From NCBI GenBank assembly GCA_012515235.1, contig JAAYYU010000176.1, positions 1-64,000 of the forward strand: a stretch of DNA of 64,000 nucleotides. Reading direction: 5' to 3'. Shown here in pieces: positions 16,194-26,610 of this stretch (positions within the stretch are counted from its first letter, which is position 1; every line of letters begins with the position of its first letter). Under the pieces are notes generated by a model, which was not told where the DNA came from, made no database searches, and saw only the letters and a list, made by a program, of their open reading frames with translations. The translations under genes and the position numbers were made by a program. Origin of the DNA: Candidatus Anammoximicrobium sp. GTDB lineage: Bacteria > Planctomycetota > Planctomycetia > Pirellulales > Pirellulaceae.

Positions 16194-19100
16194 ATGTTCC
16201 ATGCGAGACTGACTCGGCGCGGCACGATCCGCGGCACGATCCGCGCTACGATTCGCGGCACGGTTCGCGGCACGGCCGGACTAGCCGCGCTGGCCATGTC
16301 CGCACTCTTCAGCGGATGGGCCGCTGCGGCCGCACCCGCAGTCCAGATCGACGCCCAGGCCCAGACCGTCACGATCCGCACGCCGCGTCTGGCGGCCACT
16401 TTCCGCGACGGCCTGATCGTGGCGGTCACGAACCTGGTCACGGGCGAGGTGCATGCGGACGCAGCCGTGGCGGAGGAAGCGGAGGTTCCGGCCGGGCTGG
16501 GGCACGTCACAGGCATGCCGGAGGCGGTCGCCAAACTGCACGGTTCGTGGAGCACGCACCCGATCTATGCGCAAACCGACTTTCGCACGAAATATCCAAC
16601 CATGCACCGGCCCCACGCCGACTCGGCCTGGACGACCGCACCGATCGAGGGCGGCGTGCAGATGAGTTGGACGGGGCTGAGCAACGGCGGGCAGACGTTT
16701 CCCGAGGAAACCCTGACCGTTTCGGCATGGGTGGACGCGGCCTCCGGCGCCCTGTTGTTTCGCGCTACGGGAACGAGCCCGGCGGGAGGCGTGTACGGCG
16801 TTCAGACGCCGCTTGCCAACCTGCACTCCGAGCACCGCATGTACGTCGCCAGTTTCGGGGGCACGCTGTACGACAGCAATCGCAAGCCGGCGCTGACCAC
16901 GCTGGGCGGAACGCCGTTCTGGGAGGCGCCGGTCGTCGCCCTCGAAGGCCGGCAGGGCAGTCTTGGATTGTGGGTCGAGGCGCCCGAGTGTCCCCCGAAC
17001 TTCTTCTTCCTGAACTGGAGCGGCAAGAGTTTCTCCGTCGCCATCGAGCATTTGAATTTGATGCCCTTCGAGCCGCACACGCGCGTCGAATCGGTCACCT
17101 GGCGGCTGGATGCTTCCGATGGCGGCTGGGTCGCGGCCCTGACGCCGTATCGGGACTGGTACGCGCGGGCGTTCGCCGAGGAACTGCGCGCGCGGGCCGC
17201 CGTCCAATGGGCTGACCGGATCAAGGTCATCATCGACGACTACGAGAAGGGGAACCCCGCCGGACTGCGGGCCTTGGCAACTGTCTTCGACCCCGAAACC
17301 GTGCTGTTGCACGAATGGAACGCCCGGGCTCCGGAGTTCGACCACGAATTGCCCGACTGGACGCCGCGGGCCGGGTACGCCCAACGCGTCCAGGCCGCCC
17401 AGGCGCTCGGCTTCCACACCATGGCCTATGTCAACACGTACTGCGTCAACTACCAGTCGCCCGTCTTTGTCCGCGACCGGATCGGCGACTTTGGACTCGC
17501 ACGCCGCATGTCCCTGACGAACTATGCCCAGAGCAGCCGGGACCCCATGACGTTCGACAAGGCCAAGGAGAACCAGTTGCTGTACCTGGATCCGTTGTCC
17601 GCCCGCTGGCGGCAGTATCACACCGACATGATGATCCGCTGGCGGGAGGAGACCGGCACGGATGCAAACTACGAGGACGTCGGCGGTTGCGCCGGCGATT
17701 TCGGCAACGGCGTCGTTGAGGGGAAGGCGGCGGCACAGGGCAGCGTCGAGCAGTTCCGCGAGCTGCTCCGCCGCAACCCGACGGTGCCGATGGCCGCGGA
17801 GTACGCACCGCACAGCATCGCCTTTGCCGTGCGCTGGCCGTTGCGCTACCAGCAGGTGTGGGGCGGCGAGGCGACGCGGATCCACTGGATGACCCACCAG
17901 CGGCCGGTGTCGGCGTTCCTTCACGGCCCGCAGCACGGGGCCTGGGTGCCGACGATCCAAGCCGAATCCAACTTTCTGCGGCACGTCGTCGTGGCCTGTT
18001 CCGACGCCCTGGGCGGCCCGGCCCAGTTCCCCGGCTCGCTCCGGAATCTGCAGGCTAACCAAGGCGTCCTGGTACACATGCTCTGGCGCGCCCAACTGTT
18101 CTCGCGCAAGCAGCTCGAACCGTGCTTTGCGCCGGAGCGGTGGGAGCCGGACCTGGCCTGCATGTACCAGGACCGCGACGGACAAGTTTACAAGTACTTT
18201 GCCGACGAGCAGACGCAACGCATGATCGGCCCCGACGGCTGCGAACGATACGCCCGCGTCACGGGGCTGAACCGCCACCCGACCGGCTTGAACCTGCCGG
18301 GCTGGCCCGCCATCCGCGACGGCGTCATCTTGGGCCTCAATCCCAAAGTCCGCTATGCCCTGGTCCCCGGCGTGCCGGACCGGACGGAGATCGAGGTGAC
18401 TCGCATCCCGGACGGCGTCTGCCTCACCCGTTTCTATGAAACCGATGTCTTTACCGTCCTTGCGTTGGACGCGGTCCAGCCGGGCCAGCCGGGCGAAGGC
18501 GAAGTCGCGTTCCGCACGGCGGCGGACTTTGCCGAAATCCTCGTCAATGACCAGCCCGTCACGGCGACGAAGCCTGCCGAGCGAGGCGCGCCGTCCGAGT
18601 TGACATTCCCCGTGACGTTCCCCGCCAACTTGGTGTTCGTCAAGCGCGGCGTGCAGACGGTCGAGCACGGCCAGTACTTCGGCGACGGCCACGAGAACGC
18701 CCGCTATCTCCTGATCGACTCCGGACTGGACCGCGGCGGCGAGTACGCGCCTCCGCACCGGCCCGGCTTCCCCGTGCCCGGCGAGAAACAGACGGTCCCG
18801 TTCACGTTCCTCAACTACGGCAACGACGCGGAAGTGGCCCTCGACTATCTCGTGCGGGTCCCCGCCAAGGACTCGACGCTGCGCGTGTACACCCGCAACT
18901 CGCAGGCCAAGTACGGCAACGGTACAATCGCCCGACTGTACGTCAACGGCCGCCTGCGGCACGAGCACGACTTCGGCCCGCAACCGAATCCCGACTGGAA
19001 AGACGGCATGCCTGCCGGCGAGAAGACCCTCTGGGACACCGCCTATCACTGCTGGTCCGTGCCCTTGGGCTCCGCCGCCGGCCGCACCGTGCTGGTCACG

Positions 19101-19232
19101 CTGGCCACGGATTCCAAGGCCAGCAACAACGCCGACAGCCAGTGGTGGTCGCGGCCCAAATTCATCCAAGACGCGGAGCAAGCGGAAAGTTACTTGAAGC
19201 TGACCAAGGAAAAGGCGGTGCCGGAATCTTGA
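16194..19232 (+). CDS. Secreted glycoside-hydrolase-like protein, 1012 residues
   Basis: A large exported protein with the general plan of GH101/DUF6259-like enzymes. A long signal region (to about residue 45, ending SALFSGWAAAAA) precedes an N-terminal beta-sandwich (about 45-320) and a TIM-barrel-like section (about 340-680). Barrel features include AYVNTYCVNYQSP, YLDPLSARWRQYHTDMM and the acidic DANYEDVGGC. C-terminal beta domains follow. The catalytic carboxylates are probably among the Asp/Glu residues at the strand ends (LLHEWNARAPE, DANYEDVGG), but this is unproven. The ATG at 16194 has GGGAG upstream and follows two tandem duplications. The signal n-region itself is built from a 12-bp repeat giving GTIR units. 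It is downstream of the heparinase-like gene and likely acts on the same glycan. Confidence 0.75.
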   Translation: MFHARLTRRGTIRGTIRATIRGTVRGTAGLAALAMSALFSGWAAAAAPAVQIDAQAQTVTIRTPRLAATFRDGLIVAVTNLVTGEVHADAAVAEEAEVPAGLGHVTGMPEAVAKLHGSWSTHPIYAQTDFRTKYPTMHRPHADSAWTTAPIEGGVQMSWTGLSNGGQTFPEETLTVSAWVDAASGALLFRATGTSPAGGVYGVQTPLANLHSEHRMYVASFGGTLYDSNRKPALTTLGGTPFWEAPVVALEGRQGSLGLWVEAPECPPNFFFLNWSGKSFSVAIEHLNLMPFEPHTRVESVTWRLDASDGGWVAALTPYRDWYARAFAEELRARAAVQWADRIKVIIDDYEKGNPAGLRALATVFDPETVLLHEWNARAPEFDHELPDWTPRAGYAQRVQAAQALGFHTMAYVNTYCVNYQSPVFVRDRIGDFGLARRMSLTNYAQSSRDPMTFDKAKENQLLYLDPLSARWRQYHTDMMIRWREETGTDANYEDVGGCAGDFGNGVVEGKAAAQGSVEQFRELLRRNPTVPMAAEYAPHSIAFAVRWPLRYQQVWGGEATRIHWMTHQRPVSAFLHGPQHGAWVPTIQAESNFLRHVVVACSDALGGPAQFPGSLRNLQANQGVLVHMLWRAQLFSRKQLEPCFAPERWEPDLACMYQDRDGQVYKYFADEQTQRMIGPDGCERYARVTGLNRHPTGLNLPGWPAIRDGVILGLNPKVRYALVPGVPDRTEIEVTRIPDGVCLTRFYETDVFTVLALDAVQPGQPGEGEVAFRTAADFAEILVNDQPVTATKPAERGAPSELTFPVTFPANLVFVKRGVQTVEHGQYFGDGHENARYLLIDSGLDRGGEYAPPHRPGFPVPGEKQTVPFTFLNYGNDAEVALDYLVRVPAKDSTLRVYTRNSQAKYGNGTIARLYVNGRLRHEHDFGPQPNPDWKDGMPAGEKTLWDTAYHCWSVPLGSAAGRTVLVTLATDSKASNNADSQWWSRPKFIQDAEQAESYLKLTKEKAVPES
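16221..16274. repeat. 12-bp in-frame repeat in the signal-peptide region
   Basis: Four near-identical units (GGCACGATCCGC twice, then GCTACGATTCGC and GGCACGGTTCGC) and a partial fifth encode the GTIR-GTIR-ATIR-GTVR-GT stretch just before the hydrophobic core of the signal peptide. Copy number could change without shifting frame. Confidence 0.8.
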
Positions 19233-19349
19233 CCGGTTCACGACGCCGCTCCGGCAATCCCGCCTGTTCCGCGACTGGGGCACCCGGTCAGTTTTCGACC
19301 GGCGGCGGAACCGGCCACAACCGCTCTGCGAATGAACAAGGAACACACG

Positions 19350-22112
19350 ATGCGAATCCGGACACGGCGATGTTGGCTCACGCTGGCGACGTTTTGGCTT
19401 GCGCTGGCGGCGTTCGGCGGCTGGACGCCCGGGCTGGACGCGGGGGAACCGGTGCAGACCAGGCGGGTGCTGCTGCCCAGCGACGCGTTCCGCCAGGAAC
19501 TCGGCTTCTGCTACATCGCCAGCCTGGATTTCGGCGAGGACGGCGACCGCGAGAGCGGCAACCAATCCGGACTGCTGGTCTATGAGGACGGCCGCCCGCT
19601 CGGCCCAGCCCGATCGCTCCATGCGGACATTCGCACCAAGGGCACCGGCCGCTACTCGCACTGGACCCGCAACGGCTTGTACCTGTCGGCTTCGGACAAC
19701 TCCGATCCCCGCACGAACGGCCGCAAGTACGAGGTCGGATCGACGAACCCCGACAGTACGCTCGGCGGCTTGGAACAATTCGCCGGACCGCCCCGGAAGC
19801 GCGTCGAGGTCGTGCGGGCCTCGCGTCACGAGTACACGATCCCGCTGGGCGGCACGCTGGATTTCGAGAACTCGCACACGCGGCTGAACGACGGATTCCA
19901 GATCGCCTTCCAGCCCAACCTGTCACTCACAATCGAAAACAGCGGCGAAACCACCGTCGCCTGGCCGAAAATCATTGCCAACGACCGGGCGAACTGGGGC
20001 ACCTTCGACGATTTGCTCGCCGAGTTCACGCGCGGCGCGAGCGACGATCAGGAGAAGGCATTGTTCATCTGGCAGACGGCGCGCGACAACCGCTACCACT
20101 GCAGTCCGCTGTTCGCCGACAACGAGTTCCACGATCCGGTCAAACTGTTTAACTCGTACGGCCTGAACCTGTGCGACGACATGGGCTACTGCGGCTGCGC
20201 GCTGTTCAAGTACGCGGGGCTGGGCAAGCCGAAATACTCGATCGATCCCAAAGTCCGGGAGTTGCACGGCCACGTCCAGGCGGAAGCCGTGGTCGATCAC
20301 CGCCACCAGTTCCTGGACATCGACGAAAGCGTGTTTCACCTGGACCGCGAGAACGAGGCCCTCGTCAGCGGCGACGAATGCGCGCGGGACCATGACCTGG
20401 TCCGGCGCGAAGTCCACTACGGCCCGGTTTTTCCCGGCTGGCAGGCCAGCGAATCCAACGCCGCCCTGTTCGGCGCGGACGACCGCGCAGGCTTCCTGGC
20501 CCTCCGCGGACACGAAATGCGATACTCGCTGCGGCCGCGCGAGCGGGTGGTGTTCCGCTGGGACAACGTGGGCAAGTGGGCTTGTCAGAGCCAGGAGTGG
20601 AATCGCCGGCCGCCCGTGTTCGGCAACTCCAAGTTCATTTACACCCCGCGACTGACCGCCGAACACTACAGGGAGGGCCTTGCCGACGAACAAGGCGTCG
20701 TGCCGGCCGCGGCCCCGGACGCCGGCCTGGCCGCGGCTTCGACCGACGCGGAACTGGTGTACGCCGTGGACATCCCGTGGGCCATCTGCGGCGGCACGCT
20801 CCGCGCGGAGTTTCACGGCCGGGACGCCAAGGACCGGTTCGCGCTGGACGTCAGCTTGGATGACAAGGCACGGACCTGTGTCTGGGAGGGCGCGGGGCCC
20901 GGCAAGGTCGTGGCCGCCGTGCCGATCGACGAGGCCCTGCAACCCCACGTCAGCCCGGCCAAGTACCATTACGCCGTGATCGTCCGCCTCGCCTCGGCCG
21001 ACGGGCGGCAGGACGCGGTGCTCAAGTCGCTGGAGATCGAGACCGACGTGATGGCCGCGCCGCTATCGCTGCCGCGTCTGCGCCGCGGCGAGAACCGGCT
21101 GGTCTATACCGACCTGACGCCGACGCCCCACGAAATCACCGTCACGCACCAATGGCAGGAGTGCCATTCGGTCCAGCCCCCCGAACCGCCGGCCGGGCCG
21201 CTGTACCCCGAACCCGGCGCGACGATCCGCGACTCGATTGTGACCTTCCGGTGGCCGCCGGCTGCCGGCTGCCGGCACTATCACTTGCAGGTCAGCCAGC
21301 GAGCCGATTTCCGCGTCCCCTACCGGCCGTCCTACGACGTGATCGTCCCCGCGACGCAGTGGCACGTTCCGTACACCGGCATGTTCGCGCCGGACACGAC
21401 GTACTACTTTCGCCTCCGCGCCAGAACGCCAGCGGGCGTATGGAGCGAATGGAGTCCGGCATGGACGTTCCGCTGGGAAGGGCCGCGCGTGCCGCTGCAG
21501 TTGCGGACGGAAACCGTGCCCGAAGGCATCCGGCTGCGTTGGGAACCCAACCCGCGCGGGACCAGGCCGGTCGCCTACGAGGTGTACGGGTCGGATGAGC
21601 AAGGGTTCTCCGTCCACAAGACGGAGCACGAAGCCTATACGCGCGGCAAAGTGCCGGGCAATTTCCTTGCCCGCACCGAGCAGACGTCAATGCTGGTCGT
21701 GTCCCCGCAGCCGTCGCATCCGAACATGAACCGCTGCTTCTACCGCGTCGTCGCGATGGACGACCACGGGGCCGAGAGCATCTGTTCCGACTTCGTGGAA
21801 ATGCCTCATCCACACTTCTGGTCCACCCCGCCCAACACGGCCCGGACGGGACAACCGTTCTCGTACCAACCGCAGTTGATCGCCTCGTTGGGCGACGTCC
21901 AGCACCGTTACGAAGCCCCCCACGACCAGCTCTGGGACGCCGAAAAACTGCTGTTCGCGCTGGCCGAAGCCCCCTCGTGGCTCTCGCTCAATCCGCAGAC
22001 CGGCCGCCTGACCGGCACCCCGACCGCCCCCGGCACCGTGTCGGTCGTGCTGGAAGCGGTCAACCAGTTCAAGGCCAAGGCGACCCAGCGCTTCGAACTG
22101 CGGGTCGAGTGA
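19350..22112 (+). CDS. Secreted transglutaminase-like and fibronectin III protein
   Basis: A 920-residue exported protein with a Sec signal (about residues 1-31). The region around residues 225-330 resembles the transglutaminase-like cysteine-protease fold. Cys275 in LCDDMGYCGCALF is followed by an AGLGKPKY helix end, then His308 in HGHVQAEAVVD and Asp323 in QFLDIDE, which match the order and spacing of the Cys-His-Asp triad. The C-terminal half has Fn3-like domains (about 635-830; YHLQVSQRADF, TTYYFRLRARTPAGVWSEWS) and a final putative Ig domain (SLNPQTGRLTGTPTAPGTVSV). The second ATG (19350) is preferred for its AAGGA spacing; an alternative start is 19332. It may bind or remodel glycan or peptidoglycan. 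Confidence 0.75.
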   Translation: MRIRTRRCWLTLATFWLALAAFGGWTPGLDAGEPVQTRRVLLPSDAFRQELGFCYIASLDFGEDGDRESGNQSGLLVYEDGRPLGPARSLHADIRTKGTGRYSHWTRNGLYLSASDNSDPRTNGRKYEVGSTNPDSTLGGLEQFAGPPRKRVEVVRASRHEYTIPLGGTLDFENSHTRLNDGFQIAFQPNLSLTIENSGETTVAWPKIIANDRANWGTFDDLLAEFTRGASDDQEKALFIWQTARDNRYHCSPLFADNEFHDPVKLFNSYGLNLCDDMGYCGCALFKYAGLGKPKYSIDPKVRELHGHVQAEAVVDHRHQFLDIDESVFHLDRENEALVSGDECARDHDLVRREVHYGPVFPGWQASESNAALFGADDRAGFLALRGHEMRYSLRPRERVVFRWDNVGKWACQSQEWNRRPPVFGNSKFIYTPRLTAEHYREGLADEQGVVPAAAPDAGLAAASTDAELVYAVDIPWAICGGTLRAEFHGRDAKDRFALDVSLDDKARTCVWEGAGPGKVVAAVPIDEALQPHVSPAKYHYAVIVRLASADGRQDAVLKSLEIETDVMAAPLSLPRLRRGENRLVYTDLTPTPHEITVTHQWQECHSVQPPEPPAGPLYPEPGATIRDSIVTFRWPPAAGCRHYHLQVSQRADFRVPYRPSYDVIVPATQWHVPYTGMFAPDTTYYFRLRARTPAGVWSEWSPAWTFRWEGPRVPLQLRTETVPEGIRLRWEPNPRGTRPVAYEVYGSDEQGFSVHKTEHEAYTRGKVPGNFLARTEQTSMLVVSPQPSHPNMNRCFYRVVAMDDHGAESICSDFVEMPHPHFWSTPPNTARTGQPFSYQPQLIASLGDVQHRYEAPHDQLWDAEKLLFALAEAPSWLSLNPQTGRLTGTPTAPGTVSVVLEAVNQFKAKATQRFELRVE

Positions 22113-22129
22113 GCATCGCTGGGCGGAAT

Positions 22130-22226
22130 GGGGTCAGGCTTCCAGAATTCAGTTTTGGTCGAGTGTGGCGCCAGCCAGATGGTCCGACCCTGCTCGACCA
22201 AAACTGAATTCTGTAAGCCTGACCCC
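22130..22226. repeat. REP-like palindromic element, copy B (97 bp)
   Basis: Two 34-bp arms (22130-22163 and 22193-22226) pair with one mismatch around a 29-base loop. The ends are GGGGTCAGGCTT and its complement. The arrangement matches copy C at 51412-51508 in arm length, loop length and most bases. It lies 17 bases after the stop of the transglutaminase-like gene and could terminate that transcript. No transposase is nearby, as expected for a non-autonomous REP or MITE element moved in trans. Confidence 0.85.
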
Positions 22227-22310
22227 AACACCGAAAACGCCAAGTTCTGTACGTGGGAAAAGCTCCGCCGTGAGGCCGTCGAAGAAACTGCCCGTTTCTC
22301 ACCCCCCGGT

Positions 22311-22338
22311 GGCCCGCCGCGGCGGGCCTTGGCATAAT
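22311..22338 (+). promoter_or_regulatory. Perfect palindrome next to a -10-like box upstream of the GH2 gene
   Basis: GGCCCGCCGCGGCGGGCC (22311-22328) is an 18-bp perfect palindrome. CATAAT (five of six matches to TATAAT) follows at 22333-22338, about 48 bases before the GH2 start codon. The palindrome covers the place where a -35 would be. It could be an operator, a terminator of upstream transcription, or both. Confidence 0.3.
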
Positions 22339-22385
22339 GTCGGCGTCACGATGGCCATCGAAGAATTCTCCACGAGGCACCCACA

Positions 22386-24617
<2,232 letters not shown>

Positions 24618-24971
24618 GCGCCGCACGCCGTTGCTCTTCAGAGACGCCGCCGCCGCAAGCAGCGTGGTGGCCGAGGGAAGATTCTCGGGGTCCCGCCGTC
24701 TGGTGCGGAACATGGCTCGACGGAGGCAAGCTCCGCCGTGGCCACACCCAGCCCGCCATGTCCGCCCCCGGCACGCTCGCCACCACGCCGCTTGCCGGCG
24801 TGGAGCGGTGTTCAGCACCAGACGCCGGACGCCGCCCCGCGTCTTTCGCCACCACGCCGCTTGCCGGCGTGGAGCGGTGTTCAGCACCAGACGCCGCGCC
24901 GCCTCGCCACGGCTCGAAAATCCGCGGCTGCGCACGCTTCGACCCGATGAACCGGATTCGGTCCGGTCGGA
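24618..24971. other. Convergent intergenic region of hairpin repeats
   Basis: A 354-base gap between the convergent GH2 and Gfo/Idh/MocA genes. Open frames through it encode repeated low-complexity peptides and are not credible genes. It holds the 51-bp direct repeat listed separately and further GCAAGC-centred stems (near 24654 and 24722, for example GGAG-GCAAG-CTCC). Confidence 0.6.
24777..24896. repeat. Two direct copies of a 51-bp hairpin repeat, period 69
   Basis: Positions 24777-24827 and 24846-24896 are identical. Each unit contains CCACGCCG-CTTGC-CGGCGTGG, an 8-bp-stem hairpin, and ends GTTCAGCACCAGACGCCG. The duplication suggests expansion of a dispersed planctomycete intergenic palindrome, and may serve as a bidirectional terminator for the convergent genes. 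Confidence 0.85.
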
Positions 24972-26297
24972 TCAAACGAACTTCGTCACGCCGGGGATCG
25001 GAATGTCGTAGTCGCCCTTTTCGTTCGGCTTGAGTGGCGGCTGGACGTCGAACCCGTACTTTTCCAACTCGACGGAGTACTCCGACGTCAGAGCCTTTTC
25101 CCAAGTCAGCTCCTGGCCCGTGTTGCAGACGAACTGGGCGAGCAGCGCCAGCATGGTGCTGCCGAACATATAGTCGACGTTGTTGATCGGCTTGCCGTTG
25201 CGGATCGAGTCGAACAGCGCCACGTGCTCCTGGTCCGTCATCACGCAGTTGGGGCCCTCATAACGCCAGGGGTTCTTGCCCTCGATGCGGTAATGATTGG
25301 CCAGGTGCGCGACGCCCTGGGTGCCGAAAACGGTGTCGGACAGTTCGCTGTAGCAGCCGATGTGGTTGCGGCACAAGCCGTACATCCGCACTCCGTTGGG
25401 GTACTCGAACACGATCGACTGGTGATCGAACAGATCGCCGTAGCTCGGACCGAAGCAATTCGAGCGGCCGCCCATCCCCCAGGCTTTGACCGGCGGCTGG
25501 TCGCGCATGACCCAAGCGCCCTTGTCGATGCTGTGGATCAGCTGCTGCAGGATCTGGTCGCCGGCCAGCCAGTTGAAGTGGTACCAGTTCTGCAACTGCC
25601 ACTCCATTTCCGACCATTGCGGCTCGCGTTTGAAATCCGCGCGGTACGGACCGCAGACGTACGTCTCCTGGATCGCCACGATCTCGCCGATCTGGCCGTC
25701 GTGGATGCGTTTGATGGTTTCCTGCACGCCCAGATGGTACCGCCAGCACAGTCCGGAGACGATGGACAATCCCTTCTTCTTCGCTTCTTCGCACGTGGCT
25801 TTGACGCGTTTCAGTCCGGGGACGTCCAGCGAATGCGGTTTCTCGCAGAAGACGTGCTTGTTGGCCGCCACCGCTGCCTGGAGGTACCGCGGATGGAAGT
25901 GGGACGTGCACGCGATGATCACCACATCGACGCCGCTGTCGATCACTTTTTGATAGGCGTCGAAGCCCACGAAGCAGTGGTCGTCGTCGACGGCCACCTG
26001 GTCGGGCTTCACTTTCTTGAGCCGTTCGCGGCTGGCCTTGAGCTTGGTCTCAAAGATGTCGCCCATCGCCACGAGTTGGATGTCCTTGCCCGCGTTCATG
26101 GCGTTGACGGCGGCTCCGGAGCCGCGTCCGCCGCAGCCGATCAGTCCGACTTTGAACGTATCGGAACCCGCGGCGTGGGCGCTTCTGGCCAGGGACAGTC
26201 CGGCCATGGTCGTCGCCCCAACCAGGGCGCCCGAACGGGCCAGAAACTCGCGTCGCGAAGCGCGTCGGCTGGGGGCAGAGTCGGATGGTTTGCTCAT
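24972..26297 (-). CDS. Tat-exported Gfo/Idh/MocA family oxidoreductase
   Basis: A 441-residue secreted sugar oxidoreductase, second of its type in the window. The Tat signal is ASRREFLARSGALVG (residues 13-27). The Rossmann loop GLIGCGGRGSG is at 51-61, and the EKPHSLD motif at 152-158 carries the conserved Lys. The C-terminal dimer sheet contains YHFNWLAGDQILQQLIHSIDKG, typical of the large planctomycete subgroup of this family. ATG 26297 is chosen because AAGGAGTGATC immediately precedes it; the frame continues upstream without support. It is divergent from the GH42-like gene and convergent with GH2, so it is embedded in the glycan-degradation cluster. It may oxidise or epimerise released sugars in the periplasm. 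Confidence 0.9.
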   Translation of the reverse strand: MSKPSDSAPSRRASRREFLARSGALVGATTMAGLSLARSAHAAGSDTFKVGLIGCGGRGSGAAVNAMNAGKDIQLVAMGDIFETKLKASRERLKKVKPDQVAVDDDHCFVGFDAYQKVIDSGVDVVIIACTSHFHPRYLQAAVAANKHVFCEKPHSLDVPGLKRVKATCEEAKKKGLSIVSGLCWRYHLGVQETIKRIHDGQIGEIVAIQETYVCGPYRADFKREPQWSEMEWQLQNWYHFNWLAGDQILQQLIHSIDKGAWVMRDQPPVKAWGMGGRSNCFGPSYGDLFDHQSIVFEYPNGVRMYGLCRNHIGCYSELSDTVFGTQGVAHLANHYRIEGKNPWRYEGPNCVMTDQEHVALFDSIRNGKPINNVDYMFGSTMLALLAQFVCNTGQELTWEKALTSEYSVELEKYGFDVQPPLKPNEKGDYDIPIPGVTKFV

Positions 26298-26610
26298 GAT
26301 CACTCCTTCAGCAATGGATGGTAACGGGTGCGGGCCGCCCAGCATCGAACCGGTGCGGCGGGACAACTTACGTCGTCGCCGGGTTCCATCATAGCAACGC
26401 GGCGTGTCAAGTCCAACTGGCGCAAGCTCCCGGACGCCGCCAGTTTGTCGAGAGAGCGTCTGCAAACGAACAGGCGGCACACGGGGGACGCGCGGCGAAA
26501 GGCGGCGGCCCACTGGGTTGCAGCGGCCACGACACGCCGCCATAATCCGATCCTGACGAAGGAAGCGCCGCACAGGTTGCCCGCAGCGGGCCTTGGAGGA
26601 GACAGCACAG
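26298..26610. other. Divergent intergenic region
   Basis: A 313-base gap between the divergent Gfo/Idh/MocA and GH42-like genes. A CATAAT hexamer at 26541-26546, 65 bases before the ATG at 26611, is a plausible -10 box with no clear -35. Nothing else was recognised. Confidence 0.4.

Noticed and set aside
16281..19877. A 1198-codon minus-strand open frame opposite the 1012-residue gene
   Set aside because: It lacks a recognisable domain or good start and mirrors GC-rich codons of the plus-strand gene, which has a signal peptide and proper ribosome-binding site.
24777..24896. CRISPR-like repeat spacing
   Set aside because: Only two 51-bp copies with an 18-base gap that is itself GC-rich; no further units and no cas genes.
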